Assembly (NCBI RefSeq): GCF_963678635.1
Contig: NC_087064.1
Coordinates: 58,040,338-58,104,337, forward strand
Direction: 5' to 3'
From: Symsagittifera roscoffensis
Taxonomy: Eukaryota; Xenacoelomorpha; Acoela; Convolutidae
Length of the DNA: 64,000 nt
Below the pieces are notes generated by a model. The model searched no databases and was not told the DNA's origin. It was given only the letters and a program-made list of their open reading frames with translations. The position numbers and the translations under genes were made by a program. This document shows, in pieces, positions 1-44,480 of this stretch. Numbering within the stretch: the stretch's first letter is position 1; each line of letters starts with the position of its first letter.

Positions 1-422
1 CTATCCAGTGTACAGTTTGGCCTCGCGATGAACAAACTTACGATATGGATAAAGGCACTCATAAGCAGCAAGGGGTGTTCTTTACCTGGTTAATGCTTTC
101 CACATGGAACCTTCTAACGACACTTATCCAGAGAGGATATGATCAACATTTTAGTTTTTTTTCTGAGCTGAGGTATAGTATATCAAGGAATGACCACGGT
201 TCAAGATAGTGCTGGGTATACCGATCTTTAGAATGGAAGGCAGTAGTACCATGGCCACTACAACGGCCGCTCCCTTTATCATATATACATTATGGCCTAC
301 ACGTCTTTCTCTTGATGTACTGTAGTCAAAACGGGAAATCTCGCATTACCTCAAACGCAAGACCGTCAATTTAAAAATTTTCATTACAATCTTATTACTT
401 ATAACTAATTTGTCAATTTTAG

Positions 423-566
423 GTACAATCGGAAGAATCGGATGACGTCTCAATACCTCAACGCAGGACTCCAAACTCAGATCTGTCTTCAAGTGGAGCT
501 TCGCAAGAGACAGAAACAACAGCGAAGAGAAATCAGAGCCATCACCACTGTTTTCGTCATTCTAAG
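423..566 (+). CDS. GPCR, penultimate exon (end of intracellular loop 3 and start of TM6)
   Basis: Internal exon of a class A G-protein-coupled receptor. It follows a TTTTAG acceptor and ends at ATTCTAAG/GTCATA. The first base completes a codon from an upstream exon; the last two bases (AG) join the T of the next exon to give Ser. The frame has a highly basic stretch (ELRKRQKQQRREIR) running into a hydrophobic segment (AITTVFVIL), as expected at the loop-3/TM6 boundary of amine receptors, where G proteins couple. Joining it to 977-1181 rebuilds a continuous TM6 ending in CWLPFF. TM1-TM5 must lie upstream of the window or in sequence before 423 that I could not recognise. The donor (GTCATA) is weak, so the exon end is less certain than its frame. 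Confidence 0.7.
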
Positions 567-976
567 GTCATATATCAAAATAGGTGGTACACACATTCTG
601 ATGTGGAGGTGTAAATTTCAGCACATTATTGTTTTCAATTTATGCAGCCCATAACAATAAATAGGAGAACAAAAAAATTAAAGTTTAAGTCTTTATTTAA
701 AACTGTTCACGTCTTTTCACGTTGCAAGCTATTTTTTAGTGAAAACATTTTAAAACCTGGTAAGATTTTTTTCTCATGCAAAAACTAGTTTTTCGACCAC
801 AAGAAAAAAATATTCGAATAAATTAGTCAAAATTTTGCTTTGTATTTTTTATCTTAGACTTTTTTCGGCTCTTCTGTCACAAATTGAACTAAACATTTTG
901 AACGCTTTAAAAATTCTTCAATTGAAGTAGACTACATATGCCATCTATTCTAATATATGGCCCCTTTGCTCTGAAG

Positions 977-1181
977 TACGTTCGTGGTGTGCTGGCTGCC
1001 CTTCTTCATACTAGCTTTAATCGTACCTTTCTGTGGGGACAAGTGTGAGCCCCACCCCTACATGCGTGTGGCCATTGACTGGCTAGGCTACACGAACAGT
1101 GCTCTGAACCCTTTCATCTACGCAGTTTTCAACTTGGACTTCAGAAAAGAACTGAAATTGACTCTTGGAATTCAGACTTAG
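977..1181 (+). CDS. GPCR, last exon (TM6-TM7 and C-tail), biogenic-amine-receptor-like
   Basis: Terminal exon of a rhodopsin-family receptor. The TM6 hallmark CWLPFF is followed by a short extracellular loop with two cysteines (CGDKC), then TM7 with SALNPFIYAVFNLDFRK. The NPxxY motif (NPFIY) followed by F-x-x-x-F-R at helix 8 is typical of serotonin, dopamine and octopamine/tyramine receptors. The tail is only about 15 residues after NPFIY and ends at a TAG. The exon begins after AAG at 974-976 with one base completing the split Ser codon. The acceptor has a modest pyrimidine tract. The specific ligand cannot be told from this fragment. The gene converges with the phosphatase gene, leaving about 730 bp between stop codons. 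Confidence 0.85.
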
Positions 1182-1908
1182 TGATTCAAAAACAAGAACA
1201 AACGATACTAATATAGAGCCATGTGAATTTAACATTAACAAGATCAATAACTAATTCATTCTGAAAAAAACTTATGAGCTGATCATTCTCCGGGTCGCAG
1301 CTTTGCAAAAACCATCGAAGATGTCCATTTCAGTTGGACGCTAGAGCAAATCAGAAGTTATACTTTAAACAAATATGGCGTTCCCGCGCACGCCATACAG
1401 AATTAAATGATCTATATTTTAGCTTTTTACTTTCCATTGATAATTCGATTACCCTTTAGTATTAGTATCACCATTTTGTATGGAAAAATTTTTTTTTTCA
1501 AACAATATATTCCATATAAATTTAAGAATTGAAGCTGTAATTTTGACAGATGAGAGTTGACTATTTACAATATTCACATTTATTCATTATAAAAAAAATC
1601 GAAAAAATAGGTAGCTTTTGACTCTTTTAGAACTAAGTTGAACCGTTTTTAAAATGTATGACGTGTAATTGATATCTATATTTTTGGTACCAGTCGATGA
1701 AAACAATCTGCTCAACTTATTTTTGAGTCATAATTTTTTAAACTGTCGTCATATTTGTGTTATTTACATTATGTGCGTTCTTAAGTTTTAGCCAGTTTTT
1801 GTGAGTTTGGTCGACAGTTTTAAAAGCGATGTGATTGTGTACATGTAAGATAGAAACGTGGGATGTTTTATTGGTTCTATTTGTTTTGTTCACGGTGACT
1901 TTTGTCTT
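1182..1908. other. Convergent intergenic region / two 3' UTRs
   Basis: AT-rich sequence between the stop of the plus-strand GPCR and the stop of the minus-strand phosphatase. No coding frame is convincing. ATTAAA at 1402-1407 (plus) could serve the GPCR but is a weak signal. The region must contain both 3' ends. Confidence 0.6.
1867..1872 (-). promoter_or_regulatory. Polyadenylation signal AATAAA of the phosphatase gene
   Basis: On the minus strand AATAAA lies about 36 nt beyond the TAG stop at 1909-1911. This would give a very short 3' UTR. Confidence 0.6.
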
Positions 1909-33313
<31,405 letters not shown>

Positions 33314-34245
33314 TTTTATTTGTCGTTAAAGTATTGTACTGAACAGTTTTCAGCCTTTCATTTTAAATCAGAAAAGTAAACTGATTTGGCTGCGGTTTCT
33401 TAAAACGATTTGATTATTTTGAGAAAACTAATGATGGTAATATACACTTTTGTACAGTTTCAGACTATTTTAATGGTATTATATAGTCAAACTCTCAATT
33501 TGAATTAACGTGCGTTTGTTAATGCCAACTTTTTGTATATATACATGTGCATCTATGACAAGTTGGCAAAATTAGAACGAGTTTTATGCTGGCTTATATA
33601 ATCATTTTCATAGACTATTTTCTTGGTTTGACGACAAAAAATCATAGTTCTGTTTTTGGACGAAGTTAGTCAGTTTGTCAGTTTGAACAATTATAACTAC
33701 CTAGTTTTTAGTATCTGTTTTTGAATTTTGCTATTTGCATGATGAGATTCTATGGTGGTAGATTTTTACTGAACAATCGGGCTTAAGAAAAGAGATAGCA
33801 ACTGACTTTCAAGTAACCCAGATTTTTCTAACCACTATGCTTTGATATAAAAATTCGTAAAAAGAGGAAAAGGTAGTGTTTTAAAGATTGAAAAACTTCA
33901 AAACCTTTTGGGCAATAGCATTAACAGTTAGAACAGTTAAAGCAGTGTATCATTATATCATTTTCAATGCTAAAAATTGGACAAAATTGGATTGAACAAT
34001 TTTACGTTTCCACCCCTAAAAGTAAGAGCCAAATTCAAGCCGTACGGTATTTTTACGTCGCGTTTTTCAATTTTCCCAATTCTCTTTTCTGTTTGCTGTT
34101 TTTGCTCTATGTGTATGTTCTTTATCTTGCATCACCTTGTGACCAAACGAGTATGTGGCCGGAAACTCATCCAAAACAAACTTTTCTTGTCTTAATTCAG
34201 GCCTTGATTGAGATAGTCATGTTGTTGTAGACCCTCAGCTAGGTT
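33314..34245. other. 5' flank of the phosphatase gene
   Basis: About 930 bp between the phosphatase start codon and the first recognisable unit of the tandem array. No ORF supported; it should hold the promoter. Confidence 0.5.
33593..33600 (-). promoter_or_regulatory. Possible TATA box of the phosphatase gene
   Basis: On the minus strand TATATAAG lies about 280 bp upstream of the start codon. Weak evidence in AT-rich DNA. Confidence 0.25.
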
Positions 34246-36426
34246 ATCTCTTACGTTTCATTTATTTGAAAACAAAATTTGAAAAAAGTATCAAATAGAT
34301 TAATGACTTTTCTGTCAAACAGTTTTGTGTACAAGCTTATAAATTGTTAGAGAGTTTTTTGTTAAGAAAGATTCAATTTTCAATGAACATTTTTGAGTCT
34401 ATTTCATTGGGGTCTTTACAGAGGTTCTTCGGCAACCAGAATAACTCTCTGAGCCACGTCGTTTGAATGGCCAAGCAATGCCTTTTTTCATTGAAAGCTT
34501 TGTCAAAATTCTTTAAAAACTCATCCATCAAAAGTTTTTAAATTTAGTTATGAATTTTAAGTAATTCCGGCACTAGAATTTCATGGTAATTATTCAATTT
34601 TCAAAAACATCAGACATCATATTAACAATTTTAATGAATCATCTTACCCTGAGAAAACCTACAGAGCAAAAGCATAAGTCTTCGATAATACTTATCTATG
34701 TATCGTGTCCATTCTATCATTAAATACTTAAATCTGTCACTTGAATTTCATTCTCCCCCAAACCAAAACTAATAAGAAGTTTTTACTTCAGGCACTTTAT
34801 TAATTATACGTAAAGTAAGAAGTATACTGTGACATTAATCTAATTGACTCCAAAAGCTTTGAAGTTTATGATTTTGCGCTCAAGTTATGCTGATTAATCG
34901 AATTAATTGTATATTTTTTTGATGTACTGGGCGTTTTTTTGTTTCCCTAGCAGCATAATCAACAGCAGTAAGATTGATTACATACCAAAAAAAAATAAAC
35001 TTACAACATCGCAAATGAGCGTGAGACCAACTCCTTGGAGACAATTTCCTTCGGGAAATATATTTTTTGCTCAATTTCTACTTACGAAATTTAGAACCGT
35101 TTTCTGGTTTCTCTCACCAATCCTCCGAATAATGTTTGACTAGGTTTCAGAAAATAGCGGATCTTTTCCACACTATTGCAACTTTTTCCCATACTAGGCC
35201 GCGACTAAGTTCTCATTTATCACTACTCGTTTCCTAAAAACCGCGACTGCATTACGATTTTTCCTTGATTACAAGTTTCTGCCCTTCTATCGTATTTCAG
35301 TCAGCAAACTAACGTCGCACCGGCTATTCAAGTCTGGAACTCAGTCGTGGACATCGACCCGGGAACAGAAAAAAAAACTACATAAGAGTTTATTAACTAT
35401 CAGTTCTCTAAAACCAATTCAACACCCCACCATCACAAGAAAAACTGTGGTTTTTTGGATTTTTTCGATAGACAGATACTTTCGACCGGGAAACATTGAG
35501 TGGCTTGCGCAGCAACTGAAGGGTCCGTTCTGAGCAATTGTTACATACCAAAACTTAAGATGGCTTAAATATGCAGTTAGTAACCCATAAATTGAGGTTT
35601 GTTCTTGAGAAAGTAGAACTATAAAAAACGTAACTGAATTATTCTTCACTTCTGTCACTTTGTGGCAAAGGTTAGTTGTCATGAATGAAGCTCCATCATA
35701 TTAATTGTTCATCATCACATAGTTTCAAGGATAAAAGTTATTTTTCCTCAAAATTATTCTTTCAAAATAAATTTTTTTGAAGAGCGCACACTTAAAAAGT
35801 TGTTGAACGAGCATTTTTGTTCGTTTTAGCGATACTTCAGCAAAATCAACAAACATTTTCCCCTAATTTTCTTTATCGAGTTGTGAAAAAGCGAGAGAAA
35901 ATTAAGTTACCTTTGGGAGAAAGTGCAAAAATATTTAACAAACCATCATTACAAAACTTAACGTCAAAAATATCATAGAGTGATCCTTAATTCCTTCAGT
36001 TATCGGATTGGTTTTCTTCCTTGACTTATAACTTAATTTTCATAAAAGCAAAACAATTTCCAGGTAAGCAGGTTTTGAAATCTGTTTTTTTTCCAACCAA
36101 ATCGTCGCCAACCTTCATCAAATTATATCAACAAAAAGTGAGTGTTTTTGTTGATATATTTTGATGAAAGGTGGTGAATCTTCTTCGAAGAAACCAGCTA
36201 GGCCATGAAATGATAACCGCGAACTTCAAAATTATGGTAAAAAACTTCGATAGTGGACGAAGCATCAAAATAGTTTTTTCGACAAAGGTTTTTTTGTTGC
36301 AGATACTGCCCGAAAAGAGTGAACACTTTAGTTTTGATCGGTGGTTTATTTTTTTAAAACAGTTTTGGCCGTAAAATTTTTCATAATTTTGTATTAAAAT
36401 TTTTTAAAGGAGCACAAGCTCCATAT
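34246..36426 (+). repeat. Long-block B1 of the array, interrupted
   Basis: First copy of the longer unit that begins ATCTCTTACGTTTCATTTAT and ends at the exon A acceptor. It contains the RFFGNQNNS segment, the RYFRPGNLEWLAQQLK-like segment (degenerate here) and a fold-back hairpin near 36110-36178. It is split by about 930 bp of unrelated sequence at 34455-35382. Confidence 0.75.
34455..35382. other. Foreign ~930-bp insertion/replacement in block B1
   Basis: In the other long blocks AACTCTCTGAATAATTTCATATTATATAAGAG is continuous; here AACTCTCTGA and ATAAGAG are separated by about 930 bp without match elsewhere in the window. No ORF, TIR or target duplication is evident. Confidence 0.6.
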
Positions 36427-36571
36427 GTAACAAACTTAACTGATTTTGCGGTTCAAAAAAACGTTATTACAGCCTGGCGCATTGGAGGAGGAGTTCATGA
36501 TGAGCAACAGCAACTGAAGACCAAATTTGGAGCGGAGTTGACGCAATAGTTATGTTGCCTAGTGAGTAAGG
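36427..36571 (+). pseudogene. Array exon A, representative first copy (disabled)
   Basis: Each monomer carries a segment ending at a donor of the type CCTA/GTAAGTAAG. In the most open copies it reads FAVQKNVITAWRIGGGVHDE then EQQLKTKFGAELTQELCCL. In the long-block copies it is preceded by an acceptor TTTTTATAG before GAGCGCAAGC; in ordinary monomers by AATTACAG before CAACTCA. This first copy has a TAG in place of the GAG or CAAGAG codons. At least nine other copies share a TAG after FGA. Protein family unknown. Confidence 0.4.
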
Positions 36572-39500
36572 TGGTTTGCGTTGAGACAAATAAAATGTTT
36601 TTTTAATTTAAAAACACAAGAAAATTAGTTTATCATCAAATGCTATTGTTTAAGCAAAAACTGGGTTATCATTTTCCGAGAGCATCAACCTATCTGTTAA
36701 TCCAATCATTTTTACTTTAGCTTTGAATTTTAAAAAATTTTGGTTTCAGAACGCAAGAATAAAATCGATCCATGGGCATCTGAACAACAGGAAAATCATA
36801 ATAAGTAATACAACGTTTATAACTTGCAAAAAAAGTAAAAAAAGCTAGAAATGTTTTGAAGTTACCCAATTTAGATGGATCATTTAATACTAAAGTTGGA
36901 ACTTTTTTTTTCTTGTTTGCTGATATAATATGATGAAAAGTCGCGAAGTTTTTCTGACGTAACCAGCTAGGTCATGATCTTTTTAACAATTTTTTAATTC
37001 GCTTTAAAATTATGTGATGTGTATTGATTCATTTTGAAATCATTTTAACCTTTTAACAAATTGGGGAGTATACATCTAAAAAATATCTGCTTAATGGAGA
37101 TTGTCTCATTGCAGAAACTGTGCAAAAAGCGGGAACACTCTAGTTTTTCTAGGTTTTTGACAACTTTTTTTTTTAAATGTCGGCCATGATTTTTTTACAA
37201 AATTTTATCTCCAATTTTCACAAGAGCATAAGTTTCATATGCAATTACAGCAAATCATTTTGTGGTTCAAAAAAACGTTATTACAGCCTGGCGCATTGGA
37301 GGAGGAGTTCATGATGAGCAGCAGCAACTGAAGACCAAATTTGGAGCGGAGTTGACACAAGAGTTATGTTTCCTAGTAAGTAAGTTGGTTTGCGTTGAAA
37401 CAAAAAATATATATATTTTTTAAAAATTAAAAACGCAAGAAAATTAGTTTATCATCAAATGCTATCGCTTAAGCGAAAACTGGATTATCATTTTCCGAGA
37501 GCATCAACCTATCGGTTAATCCAATCATTTTTACTTTAATTTAGTTAAATTTTGGTTTCAGAACGCCGGAACAAAAACGATCTATGAACATTTGAATGAC
37601 AAGAAAGTCATAATAAGTAATACAACGTTTATAACCTGCAAAAAAAGTTAACAAAGCTGGAAATGTTTTGAAGTTACCCAATTTAGATGGATCATTTAAT
37701 ACTAAACTTGAATTTTTTTTCTTGTTTGTTGATATACTATGATGAAAAGTGGCAAAGTTTCCCTGAAGCAACCACCTAGGTCATGACATGTTTTTTAATA
37801 ATGTTTTAAAACGTTTTAAAACTATGTGATGTGTGTTTAGTCAATTTGAAATCATTTTAACCTTTTAAAAAAATTGGGAGTATACATCCAAAAAATATCT
37901 GCTTATTGGAGATTATCTCATTGCAGAAACTGTGCAAAAATTGAGAATACTCTAGTTTTTTCTAGCTGTTTGATAGTTTTTTTTTCAAATGTCGGCCTTG
38001 AACTTTTTTTTACAAAATTTAATCTCCAATTTTCACAAGAGCATAAGTTTCATATGCAATTACAGCAACTCATTTTGTGGTTCAAAAAAACGTTATTACA
38101 GCCTGGCACATTGAAGGAGGAGTTCATGATGAGGAACAACAACTGAAGACCAAACTTGGAGCTGAATTGACACAAGACTTATGTTGCCTAGTAAGTAAGT
38201 TGGTTTGCGTTGAGATAAAAAAAAGTTTTTCTGTTAAAAAAATTAAAAACGCCAGAAAATTAGTTTTTCATCAAATGCTATCGCTAAAGCAAAAACTGGA
38301 TTATCATTTTCCGAGAGCATCAACCTATCTGTTAATCCAATCCTTTTTACTTTCAGTTTGATTTTGGAAAATTTTGGATTCGGAACGCCGGACCAAAAAC
38401 GATCTATGAATATCTGAACGACAGGAAAGTCATAATAAGTAATACAACGTTTATAACTTGCGAAAAAAGTAAAGAAAGCTAGAAATGTTTTGAAGTTACC
38501 CAATTTAGATGGATCATTTAATACTAAATTTGGAACTTTTTTTCTTGTTTGTTGATATACTATTGTGAAAAGTGGCGAAGCTTTTCTGACGTAACCAGCT
38601 AGGTCATGATGTTTTTAACAATTTTTTAATTCGCTTTAAAATTATGTGATGTGTATTGATTCATTTTGAAATCATTTTAACCTTTTAACAAAACAGGGAG
38701 TATACATCTAAAAAATATCTGCTTAATGGAGATTGTCTTATTGGAGAAACTGTGCAAAAAGTGGGAACACTCAAGTTTTTCTAGGTATTTGACAATTTTT
38801 TTTTCAAATGTCGGCCATGATTTTTTTTACAAAATTTTATCTCCAATTTTCACAAAAGCATAAGTTCCATATTTTATTACAGCAAGTCATTTTGTGGTTC
38901 AAAATTACGTTATTACAGCTTGGCTCATTGGAGGAGGAGTTCATGACGAGCAACAGCAACTGAAGGCCGCATTTGGTGCGTAGTTGACACAAGAGTTATG
39001 TTGCCCTGTAAGTAAGGTGGTTTGCATTGAGACAAACAAAGTGTTTTTTTTAAATCAAAAACGCAAGAAAATTATTTTATCATCAAATGCTATCGTTTAA
39101 GCAAAAACTGGGTTATCATTTTCCGAGAGCATCAACCTATCTGGTAATCCAATCATTTTTACTTTAGGTTTGAATTTTAAAAAATTTTGGTTTCAGAACG
39201 CCGGAATAAAATCGATCCATGGGCATCTGAACGACAGGAAAGTCATATTAAGTAATACAACGTTTATAACTTGCGAAAAAAGTAAAGAAAGCTAGAAATG
39301 TTTTGAAGTTACCCAATTTAGATGGATCATTTAATACTAAAGTTGGAACTTTTTTTTCTTGCTTGCTGATATACTATGATCAAATTCGCGAAGTTTTTCT
39401 GACGTAACCTGCTTGGTCATGATGTTTTTAACAATTTTTTTAATTCGCTTTAAAATTATGTGATGTGTATTGATTCATTTTGAAATCATTTTAACCTTTT

Positions 39501-39943
39501 AACAAAATTGGGAGTATACATCCAAAAAATATCTGCTTATTGAAGATTATCTCATTGCAGAAACTGTGCAAAAATTGAGAATACTCTAGTTTTTTCTAGC
39601 TGTTTGATAGTTTTTTTTCAAATGTCGGCCTTGAATTTTTTTTTACAAAATTTTATCTCCAATTTTCACAAGAGCATAAGTTTCATATGCAATTACAGCA
39701 ACTCATTTTGTGGTTCAAAAAAACGTTATTACAGCTGGCACATTGAAGGAGGAGTTCATGATGAGGAACAACAACTGAAGACCAAATTTGGAGCTGAGTT
39801 GACACAAGAGGTATGTTGCCCTGTAAGTAAGGTGGTTTGCTTTGAGACAAACAAAGTGTTTTTTTTTAAAATCAAAGACGCAAGAAAATTATTTTATCAT
39901 CAAATGCTATCGTTTAAGCAAAAACTGGTTCTCAATTTCCGAG

Positions 39944-40118
39944 AGCATCTCTTACGTTTCATTTATTTGAAAGCAAAATTTGAAAAAAGTATCAAATAGA
40001 TTAATGACTTTTCTGTAAAACAGTTTTGTGTACAAGCTTATAAATTGTTAGAGAGTTTTTTGTTAAGAAAGATTCAATTTTCAATGAACAATTTTGAGTT
40101 TATTTCATTGGGTTCTTT
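39944..40118 (+). repeat. Truncated long-block fragment in an 856-bp unit
   Basis: First about 175 bp of a long block fused directly to the middle of an ordinary monomer at TTCTTTATAACCTGC. An identical fusion is repeated at about 40801-40975, so the chimeric 856-bp unit has itself been duplicated. Confidence 0.85.
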
Positions 40119-43100
40119 ATAACCTGCAAAAAAAGTTAACAAAGCTGGAAATGTTTTGAAGTTACCCAATTTAGATGGATCATTTAATACTAAACTTGAA
40201 TTTTTTTTCTTGTTTGTTGATATACTATGATGAAAAGTGGCGAAGTTTCCCTGAAGCAACCACCTAGGTCATGACATGTTTTTTGATAATGTTTTAAAAC
40301 GTTTTAAAATTATGTGATGTGTGTTTAGTCAATTTGAAATCATTTTAACCTTTTAAAAAAATTGGGAGTATACATCCAAAAAATATCTGCTTATTGGAGA
40401 TTATCTCATTGCAGAAACTGTGCAAAAATTGAGAATACTCTAGTTTTTTCTAGCTGTTTGATAGTTTTTTTTCAAATGTCGGCCTTGAACTTTTTTTTAC
40501 AAAATTTTATCTCCAATTTTCACAAGAGCATAAGTTTCATATGCAATTACAGCAACTCATTTTGTGGTTCAAAAAAACGTTATTACAGCTGGCACATTGA
40601 AGGAGGAGTTCATGATGAGGAACAACAACTGAAGACCAAATTTGGAGCTGAGTTGACACAAGAGGTATGTTGCCCTGTAAGTAAGGTGGTTTGCGTTGAG
40701 ACAAACAAAGTGTTTTTTTTTTTAAAATCAAAGACGCAAGAAAATTATTTTATCATCAAATGCTATCGTTTAAGCAAAAACTGGTTCTCAATTTCCGAGA
40801 GCATCTCTTACGTTTCATTTATTTGAAAGCAAAATTTGAAAAAAGTATCAAATAGATTAATGACTTTTCTGTAAAACAGTTTTGTGTACAAGCTTATAAA
40901 TTGTTAGAGAGTTTTTTGTTAAGAAAGATTCAATTTTCAATGAACAATTTTGAGTTTATTTCATTGGGTTCTTTATAACCTGCAAAAAAAGTTAACAAAG
41001 CTGGAAATGTTTTGAAGTTACCCAATTTAGATGGATCATTTAATACTAAACTTGAATTTTTTTTCTTGTTTGTTGATATACTATGATGAAAAGTGGCGAA
41101 GTTTCCCTGAAGCAACCACCTAGGTCATGACATGTTTTTTAATAATGTTTTAAAACGTTTTAAAATTATGTGATGTGTGTTTAGTCAATTTGAAATCATT
41201 TTAACCTTTTAAAAAAATTGGGAGTATACATCCAAAAAATATCTGCTTATTGGAGATTATCTCATTGCAGAAACTGTGCAAAAATTGAGAATACTCTAGT
41301 TTTTTCTAGCTGTTTGATAGTTTTTTTTTCAAATGTCGGCCTTGAACTTTTTTTTACAAAATTTTATCTCCAATTTTCACAAGAGCATAAGTTTCATATG
41401 CAATTACAGCAACTCATTTTGTGGTTCAAAAAAACGTTATTACAGCCTGGCACATTGAAGGAGGAGTTCATGATGAGGAACAACAACTGAAGACCAAACT
41501 TGGAGCTGAATTGACACAAGACTTATGTTGCCTAGTAAGTAAGTTGGTTTGCGTTGAGATAAAAAAAATTTTTCTGTTAAAAAAATTAAAAACGCCAGAA
41601 AATTAGTTTTTCATCAAATGCTATCGCTAAAGCAAAAACTGGATTATCATTTTCCGAGAGCATCAACCTATCTGTTAATCCAATCCTTTAACTTTCAGTT
41701 TGATTTTGGAAAATTTTGGATTCGGAACGCCGGACCAAAAACGATCTATGAATATCTGAACGACAGGAAAGTCATAATAAGTAATACAACGTTTATAACT
41801 TGCGAAAAAAGTAAAGAAAGCTAGAAATGTTTTGAAGTTACCCAATTTAGATGGATCATTTAATACTAAAGTTGGAACTTTTTTTCTTGTTTGTTGATAT
41901 ACTATTGTGAAAAGTGGCGAAGCTTTTCTGACGTAACCAGCTAGGTCATGATGTTGTTAACAATTTTTTAATTCGCTTTAAAATTATGTGATGTGTATTG
42001 ATTCATTTTGAAATCATTTTAACCTTTTAACAAAACAGGGAGTATACATCTAAAAAATATCTGCTTAATGGAGATTGTCTTATTGGAGAAACTGTGCAAA
42101 AAGTGGGAACACTCAAGTTTTTCTAGGTATTTGACAATTTTTTTTTCAAATGTCGGCCATGATTTTTTTTACAAAATTTTATCTCCAATTTTCACAAAAG
42201 CATAAGTTCCATATTTTATTACAGCAAGTCATTTTGTGGTTCAAAATTACGTTATTACAGCTTGGCTCATTGGAGGAGGAGTTCATGACGAGCAACAGCA
42301 ACTGAAGGCCGCATTTGGTGCGTAGTTGACACAAGAGTTATGTTGCCCTGTAAGTAAGGTGGTTTGCATTGAGACAAACAAAGTGTTTTTTTTAAATCAA
42401 AAACGCAAGAAAATTATTTTATCATCAAATGCTATCGTTTAAGCAAAAACTGGGTTATCATTTTCCGAGAGCATCAACCTATCTGGTAATCCAATCATTT
42501 TTACTTTAGGTTTGAATTTTAAAAAATTTTGGTTTCAGAACGCCGGAATAAAATCGATCCATGGGCATCTGAACGACAGGAAAGTCATATTAAGTAATAC
42601 AACGTTTATAACTTGCGAAAAAAGTAAAGAAAGCTAGAAATGTTTTGAAGTTACCCAATTTAGATGGATCATTTAATACTAAAGTTGGAACTTTTTTTTC
42701 TTGCTTGCTGATATACTATGATCAAATTCGCGAAGTTTTTCTGACGTAACCTGCTTGGTCATGATGTTTTTAACAATTTTTTTAATTCGCTTTAAAATTA
42801 TGTGATGTGTATTGATTCATTTTGAAATCATTTTAACCTTTTAACAAAATTGGGAGTATACATCCAAAAAATATCTGCTTATTGAAGATTATCTCATTGC
42901 AGAAACTGTGCAAAAATTGAGAATACTCTAGTTTTTTCTAGCTGTTTGATAGTTTTTTTTTCAAATGTCGGCCTTGAATTTTTTTTTACAAAATTTTATC
43001 TCCAATTTTCCAATGAGCATAAGTTTCATATGCAATTACAGCAACTCATTTTGTGGTTCAAAAAAACGTTATTACAGCTGGCACATTGAAGGAGGAGTTC

Positions 43101-43289
43101 ATGATGAGGAACAACAACTGAAGACCAAATTTGGAGCTGAGTTGACACAAGAGGTATGTTGCCCTGTAAGTAAGGTGGTTTGCGTTGAGACAAACAAAGT
43201 GTTTTTTTTTTTAAATCAAAGACGCAAGAAAATTATTTTATCATCAAATGCTATCGTTTAAGCAAAAACTGGTTCTCAATTTCCGAGAG

Positions 43290-44480
43290 CATCTCTTACG
43301 TTTCATTTATTTGAAAGCAAAATTTGAAAAAAGTATCAAATAGATTAATGACTTTTCTGTAAAACAGTTTTGTGTACAAGCTTATAAATTGTTAGAGAGT
43401 TTTTTGTTAAGAAAGATTCAATTTTCAATGAACAATTTTGAGTTTATTTCATTGGGTTCTTTACAGAGGTTCTTCGGCAACCAGAAAAACTTTCTGAATA
43501 ATTTCATATTTAATAAGAGTTTATTAACTATCCATTCTCTAAAACCAATTCAACAACCCACCATCACAAGAAAAACAGTGGTTTTTTGGATTTTTTCGAT
43601 AGACAGATACTTCGACCGGGAAACCTTGAGTGGCTTGCACAGCAACTGAAGGGTCTGTTCTGAGCAATTGTTACATACCAAAACTTAAGATGGCTTAAGT
43701 ATGCAGTTAGTAACCCATCGATTGAGGTTTGTTGTTGAGAAAGTAGAACTATAAAAAATGTAACTGAATTATTCATCACTTCTGTCACTTTGTGGCAAAG
43801 GTTAGTTGTCATGAATGAAACTCCATCATATTAATTGTTCATCATCACATAGTTTCAAGGATAAAATTTTTTTTTTCCTCAAAAATAATCTCTCAATTTA
43901 AATTTTTTTGAAGAGCGCACTCTTACAAAGTTGTCGAACGAGCTTTTTTGTTCGTTTTAGCGATAATTCAGCAAAATCAACGAACATTTTCCCTTAAATT
44001 TGTTTATCGAGTTGAGAAAAAGCGAGAGAAAATTAAGTTACTTTTGGGAGAAAGTGCAAAATATTTAACAAACCATCATTACAAGTATAACGTCAAAAAT
44101 ATCATAGAATGATCCTTAATTCCTTCAGTTATCGGATTGGTTTTCTTCCTTGACCTTAAACTTAATTTTCATAAAAGCAAAACAAATTCCAGTTCAGCAG
44201 GCTTTGAAATCTGTTTTCTTTCAACCAAATCTTCGCCAACCTTCGTCAAAATGTATCAACAAAAAATGAGTGTTTTTGTTGATATATTTTGATGAAAGGT
44301 GGCGAATCTTCTTCGAAGAAACCAGCTAGGCCATGAAATGATAACCGCAAACTTCAAAATTATGGTAAAAAACTTCGATAATGGACGAAGCATCAAAATA
44401 GTTTTTTTGACAAAGGTTTTGCAGATACTGCCCGAAAAGAGTGAATTTTTTCATAATTTTTGTTTTAAAATTTTTTATAG
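43290..44480 (+). repeat. Long-block B2 of the array
   Basis: Contains the open segment from 43389 (RFFGNQ-type, then SLLTIHSLKPIQQPTITRK), the hairpin near 44241-44305 and an acceptor TTTTTTATAG before the next exon A. Confidence 0.8.

Noticed and set aside
3..152. Open frame from the window start that could be an upstream GPCR exon
   Set aside because: The sequence does not resemble TM5 or extracellular loop 2 of amine receptors, and no clear donor follows.
33967..34230. Plus-strand frames near the phosphatase promoter
   Set aside because: Short, low-complexity, no splice or start context; treated as chance.
36110..36180. Rho-independent-terminator reading of the fold-back hairpin
   Set aside because: Eukaryotic context; the hairpin is a repeated structural feature of the long blocks, not a bacterial terminator.
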